Shown one piece after another: positions 15,424 through 18,350 of a stretch of 18,350 nucleotides of DNA. The notes under the pieces are model-generated. The model was given only the letters and a program-made list of their open reading frames with translations, was not told the origin of the DNA and ran no database searches. Made by a program: the position numbers and the translations under genes. The first letter of the stretch is position 1. Every line of letters starts with the position of its first letter. The stretch is from contig NZ_JBMLSD010000411.1 in assembly GCF_049240685.1 (NCBI RefSeq), positions 1-18,350 of the forward strand, in the 5' to 3' direction. Source of the stretch: Flectobacillus sp049240685 (GTDB taxonomy: Bacteria; Bacteroidota; Bacteroidia; Cytophagales; Spirosomataceae).

Positions 15424-15524
15424 TTTGAAGTATAACAAACATTCGTTCATTGATTTTTTTTAAGTCATTTTACGGAAAACTACAATTTTTATTCGACGTT
15501 AAACAATTTTTTTTCTTTACTTTC

Positions 15525-15734
15525 ATGTCAAAAGATTCGCCAAATTCCAACAAGTATATGCGCTATATGGGGGCAGGAACACAAATGCTTGTAACCATTG
15601 CGGGTGGCGTACTGTTAGGCAACTGGCTCGATAAGACCCTTCATACTACCACTCCATGGTATTCCATTGGATGTTCGTTGCTTTTCATTTTTGCTGCGAT
15701 TTATTTATTAATTCGTAGTCTTCCTAAAGAATAA
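15525..15734 (+). CDS. AtpZ/AtpI-family small membrane protein (ATPase_gene1 type)
   Basis: From the ATG at 15525 the product is 69 aa with two membrane helices: about 17-36 (TQMLVTIAGGVLLGNWLD) and 44-64. The signature GAGTQML...GGVLLGNWLDK...PWYSIG fits the AtpZ/ATPase_gene1 family (Pfam PF09527). Its members are usually encoded next to atpB and have been linked to cation supply or assembly of the ATP synthase. The frame is open back to 15450, but that adds a Phe-rich A/T-coded stretch; ATG 15525 is preferred. Here the gene is about 9 kb away from atpB and on the opposite strand, beside a SprE-like gene. Confidence 0.8.
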   Translation: MSKDSPNSNKYMRYMGAGTQMLVTIAGGVLLGNWLDKTLHTTTPWYSIGCSLLFIFAAIYLLIRSLPKE

Positions 15735-15782
15735 TACAGTAATAAAAATTTACACTTTGATTCTCAGTGAGTTTGTTGACAA

Positions 15783-15818
15783 ATAATTGAAAAACAGCAA
15801 ATTTTGCAGTTCAATTAT
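15783..15818. repeat. Dyad-symmetry element ATAATTGAA/TTCAATTAT
   Basis: Perfect 9-bp arms (15783-15791 and 15810-15818) enclose a second small palindrome, GCAAATTTTGC. It starts about 50 bp after the atpZ-like stop. There is no T run after it, so it is not a standard terminator. It could be an operator, an mRNA 3'-end structure or a remnant. Confidence 0.45.
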
Positions 15819-15898
15819 GTTCTTTCGGGTGGTTTCATTCGTTTAAAATGTAAAACAGGTATGTTTTTGGGTTAAATGATGGATTCACTCTTTGGTGT

Positions 15899-16049
15899 TT
15901 TAAGCTAGTAGGCAACATAAAATTTAATTTTTGAGCTTTCGGCTTTGGGTATTCGGCAAAAACATCGCTATAGTTACTAAACAACAATTTAAGACGCTTT
16001 GCCTGTTGCCTAAAACACATAACTTAAATCTAATTCTGCACCATTACTC
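15899..16049 (+). repeat. Interspersed intergenic repeat, copy D
   Basis: The left end TTTAAGCTA (15899-15907) and right end TAACTTAAA (16020-16028) form an 8/9 inverted pair. Inside are ACATAAAATTTAATTTTTGAGCTTTCGG, GGTATTCGGCAAAAACAT and two heptamers (16000-16013). The outer tail ATTCTGCACCATTACT follows the right end, as in copies A, B and E. It lies upstream of PBP2. A segment around 15974-15995 replaces the ACATTTTAACACTCT block of copies A and B. Confidence 0.8.
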
Positions 16050-16187
16050 AATACAAATACTATCATGGTGGGGTTCTAAAATTAATTCAATTCGTAGGCT
16101 AAATTGGCCTTGGTATTGGAAGTGAATCCTAGTATTTTTTTAATTAGAAACCTTTTTCTGGATATCCCTAAAATTATATAAAAGCAA

Positions 16188-18227
16188 GTGGACGAGATTA
16201 AAAAGCGATTTATTCAAGGATTTATTCTCTTGATTGCCATACTTTACATCGGAAGGCTATTTTATTTACAAGTTATTGATGAGACCTACAAATTGGATGC
16301 TCAAAATAATGCTATTCGTAAAATTGTACAAGTTCCATTTAGAGGACTTATCTATGATCGTAACAAAAAATTGATTGTTTATAACACGCCAGTGTATGAT
16401 TTGTACATTACTCCCAAAAAAGCACATGTTCAAGATACGCTTAAGTTTTGTAGACTATTTGACATTACTCGTAGTGAGTTTGACAGCCTAACTCACCTGG
16501 CTAGAGTTTACTCGCCAGTTCGTCCGTCTTTATTTTTAAGACAGCTCTCAAAAGAGGAATATGCACGCGTACAAGACGCTATGGTCGATTATCCTGGTTT
16601 TTCTTTCCAGATTAGTTCATTGCGTACTTATCAGTCTAAGGGTATGGCTAATGCATTAGGATATGTTGGTGAAATTAGCCCTGAACGCCTTTTGAAAGAA
16701 CAAGAAAAAGGGAATGAATATTACCGCCAAGGGGACTATGTGGGAGTGACAGGTCTTGAGCGTTTTTATGAGGAAGAACTTCGCGGACAAAGAGGCGAGA
16801 AATATGTGATGGTAAACAGCCGTGGAGTCGAAAAAGGCCCCTTTAAAAATGGCGAGTTTGACAGGGAGCCTATTGCTGGCAAAAACCTTATCTCTTCTGT
16901 AGATATCGCCCTACAAGATTATGCTGACAGTTTGATGCAACATAAAGTAGGGAGTATTGTAGCAATTGAGCCGTCTTCGGGCGAAATTCTGGCGATGGTG
17001 TCGGCTCCTACCTACGACCCGAGTAAGTTATCGGGTAGAACTTTCTCAAAATATTTTCAAACACTCAATCTCAATCCACTTCACCCACTCATCAACCGTC
17101 CGCCTAGTGCCTACTATCGCCCGGGGTCAACGTTCAAGCTAATTCAAGCATTGATAGGCTTACAATTGGGTGTTATCAGCCCTAGCACAGGTTTTAGTCA
17201 TGCAGGTGTACCTATGAAATGCCACTGTGGAGGTACATCGTCATCAATTCAATTGGGTATCAAAAACTCTTGTAACCCCTATTTCTATAATGTTTTTAAA
17301 CGAATCATTTATAACAATAAAGAGCCTAATTTATTCAAGAAATCAGCAGTTGGTCTTCAACGTTGGAACGATATGGCCAGCAAATTTGGGATTGGTCAGG
17401 AATTGGGCGTTGATTTACCAAACGAAACAAAAGGTAAACTCCCAAGCGTAGAATACTATGATAAAGTATATAAAGGGCCGCTTCGTTGGAAGTTTTCTAA
17501 TATTTATTCTGTAGGCATTGGTGAGGGTGAAATCGTAATTAATCCACTCAAAATGGCAAACGTTGCGGCAATTATTGCCAACAGAGGATGGTATGTTCGT
17601 CCGCACCTCGTAAAAGGAATAAATACAATTGGGAATATTGATAACAAATACAAAGAACATCTCTCGGTAGGAATTGACCGTCGACATTTCGAACCAGTTA
17701 TCGAGGGCATGGTAGGTGCTGTAAATGCGGGTACAGTTGCAGCCGAAGCACGTTTGAGTGATATTCAGATTTGTGGCAAAACAGGAACATCGCAAAACAA
17801 ACATGGACAAGACCATGCGATTTTTATTGCTTTTGCCCCAAGAGAAAATCCTAAAATTGCGATAGCTGTATTTATCGAAAATGCGGGTTTTGGTGGAACT
17901 CACTCTGCGCCGATTGCTTCTCTTTGTATCGAAAAATATCTCAAAGGAAAAGTAGAACGCAAAGCCATGGAAACTCGATGGATGGAAAAAAGCTATTTAT
18001 CAAACGTGCTAAGTGCAAAGAATGCCTCTGCCAAACCAAATAAAGCAGTAAAAACCGTTGTAGTCAAAGATTCTACGATTGAAGACTATCAATTGCGTAA
18101 TCTCAAAGAAGAGTTATTTAAGTTGGATCAAGCAAACAAACCAAAAGCTCCTCTTTTCAAAATTCCAATGAAGCCAGAAGCAGTATTACCTAAATCGTCG
18201 AAAGTTACTCCTCAAAAAAAGAACTAA
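16188..18227 (+). CDS. mrdA: Penicillin-binding protein 2 (cell-elongation transpeptidase)
   Basis: The 679-aa protein has one N-terminal membrane anchor (about 8-29), a PBP dimerisation domain (about 45-215) with PFRGLIYDRN (50-59), and a transpeptidase domain (about 250-585). Active-site motifs are STFK (nucleophile Ser314, Lys317), SCN (361-363) and KTGT (531-534). LGYVGEIS and GVTGLERFYEEELRG are typical of PBP2. A charged tail follows from about residue 590. It cross-links peptidoglycan during lateral wall growth with RodA. The GTG at 16188 is the only possible upstream start because an in-frame TAA lies at 16179-16181. mreBCD is not seen upstream, where Bacteroidota often have it, and rodA could lie beyond the window edge. 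Confidence 0.95.
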   Translation: MDEIKKRFIQGFILLIAILYIGRLFYLQVIDETYKLDAQNNAIRKIVQVPFRGLIYDRNKKLIVYNTPVYDLYITPKKAHVQDTLKFCRLFDITRSEFDSLTHLARVYSPVRPSLFLRQLSKEEYARVQDAMVDYPGFSFQISSLRTYQSKGMANALGYVGEISPERLLKEQEKGNEYYRQGDYVGVTGLERFYEEELRGQRGEKYVMVNSRGVEKGPFKNGEFDREPIAGKNLISSVDIALQDYADSLMQHKVGSIVAIEPSSGEILAMVSAPTYDPSKLSGRTFSKYFQTLNLNPLHPLINRPPSAYYRPGSTFKLIQALIGLQLGVISPSTGFSHAGVPMKCHCGGTSSSIQLGIKNSCNPYFYNVFKRIIYNNKEPNLFKKSAVGLQRWNDMASKFGIGQELGVDLPNETKGKLPSVEYYDKVYKGPLRWKFSNIYSVGIGEGEIVINPLKMANVAAIIANRGWYVRPHLVKGINTIGNIDNKYKEHLSVGIDRRHFEPVIEGMVGAVNAGTVAAEARLSDIQICGKTGTSQNKHGQDHAIFIAFAPRENPKIAIAVFIENAGFGGTHSAPIASLCIEKYLKGKVERKAMETRWMEKSYLSNVLSAKNASAKPNKAVKTVVVKDSTIEDYQLRNLKEELFKLDQANKPKAPLFKIPMKPEAVLPKSSKVTPQKKN

Positions 18228-18293
18228 AGACGCATCTAAAAGTACCTTAGAGCATTAGGAATGGATTCGTTTGATTTCCTTCTGACTCTTTGG

Positions 18294-18350
18294 AAGTAAT
18301 CGTGCAGAATTGGATTTAAGTTTTGTGTTTTAGGGACAAGGCAACAGGCA
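18294..18350 (-). repeat. Interspersed intergenic repeat, copy E (cut by window end)
   Basis: Only the tail and heptamer part is inside the window. On the minus strand it reads three heptamers (18330-18350), AACACAAAACTTAAAT and ATTCTGCACGATTACTT. Over 57 bp it differs from copy A (120-176) at only two positions, in inverted orientation. It follows PBP2. Confidence 0.85.

Larger units (their letters stand above)
15213..15524. other. 312-bp divergent intergenic region (sprE-like and atpZ-like)
   Basis: It holds one candidate -7 box for each divergent gene: TATATTTG on the minus strand at 15269-15276 and TATTTTTG on the plus strand at 15416-15423. The piece around 15337-15350 looks like a tRNA T-loop on the minus strand but does not fold as a tRNA. 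Nothing else was recognised. Confidence 0.5.
15735..16187. other. 453-bp intergenic region between the atpZ-like gene and PBP2
   Basis: It holds the dyad at 15783-15818 and repeat copy D at 15899-16049. The last 138 bp lead into PBP2 and contain a GGATATCC palindrome (16160-16167), but no TAnnTTTG box was found. No credible coding region was seen. Confidence 0.6.

Noticed and set aside
15235..15450. 71-aa minus-strand frame in the sprE/atpZ intergenic region
   Set aside because: It overlaps both candidate promoter boxes, has no family resemblance and has no supporting start signal.
17208..17232. Cys-His-Cys cluster in PBP2 as a separate zinc finger
   Set aside because: A similar Cys/His patch occurs at this place in ordinary PBP2 proteins, so it is not evidence of a fusion.
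17415..17903. 162-aa open frame antisense to PBP2
   Set aside because: It lies fully inside a gene with intact catalytic motifs, its composition is Phe/Tyr/Asn-rich as expected of a reversed frame, and it has no domain features.

Overview
The window looks like a chromosomal segment of a Bacteroidota bacterium, most probably a Cytophagales (Spirosomaceae/Cytophagaceae-like) species. The evidence is an AtpB with a cleavable signal peptide, a PorW/SprE-like TPR lipoprotein, a TonB-plug protein with macroglobulin-like domains, an A+T-rich composition, and -7 promoter boxes of the Bacteroidetes type (TAnnTTTG). Genus-level placement is not possible from sequence alone. No phage, transposase, CRISPR array, rRNA or tRNA is visible.

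Layout. 1-238: copy A of an interspersed repeat, then a secreted M20 amidohydrolase (+). 1568-2009: intergenic stretch with a terminator, a short REP-like palindrome and repeat copy B. 2010-3086 (-): an orphan CHC2/Toprim primase-like protein. 3231-6549 (-): the Fo/stalk part of ATP synthase, read as atpI-like, atpB, atpE, atpF, atpH and closed by a strong terminator. atpA and atpG do not follow, and repeat copy C sits between atpB and atpE. 6749-9262 (-): a large TonB-plug/macroglobulin-like protein. 9441-11205 (+): a methionine-biosynthesis unit made of a Bacteroidetes-type promoter, a SAM-I (S-box) riboswitch, an unrecognised 80-aa protein and metX. 11321-12958 (-): a GT39/ArnT-like membrane glycosyltransferase. 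13077-15212 (-): a SprE/PorW-like type IX secretion lipoprotein. 15525-15734 (+): AtpZ-like protein. 16188-18227 (+): penicillin-binding protein 2. Copy D of the repeat precedes PBP2 and copy E runs off the end of the window.

Most genes are housekeeping or envelope functions: energy coupling (atp), methionine supply (metX under SAM control), cell-wall elongation (PBP2), glycan modification and T9SS. The most unusual signal is the repeat family. There are five intergenic copies in both orientations, with TTTAAGTTA/TAACTTAAA inverted ends and a core of 2-4 tandem TGCCTNN heptamers. One copy lies inside the atp operon, and two nearly identical copies in opposite orientation lie at the two window edges. 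No obvious new multi-gene system is present. The best leads are this repeat family, the unknown small protein behind the SAM riboswitch, and the atp gene cluster that stops after atpH.
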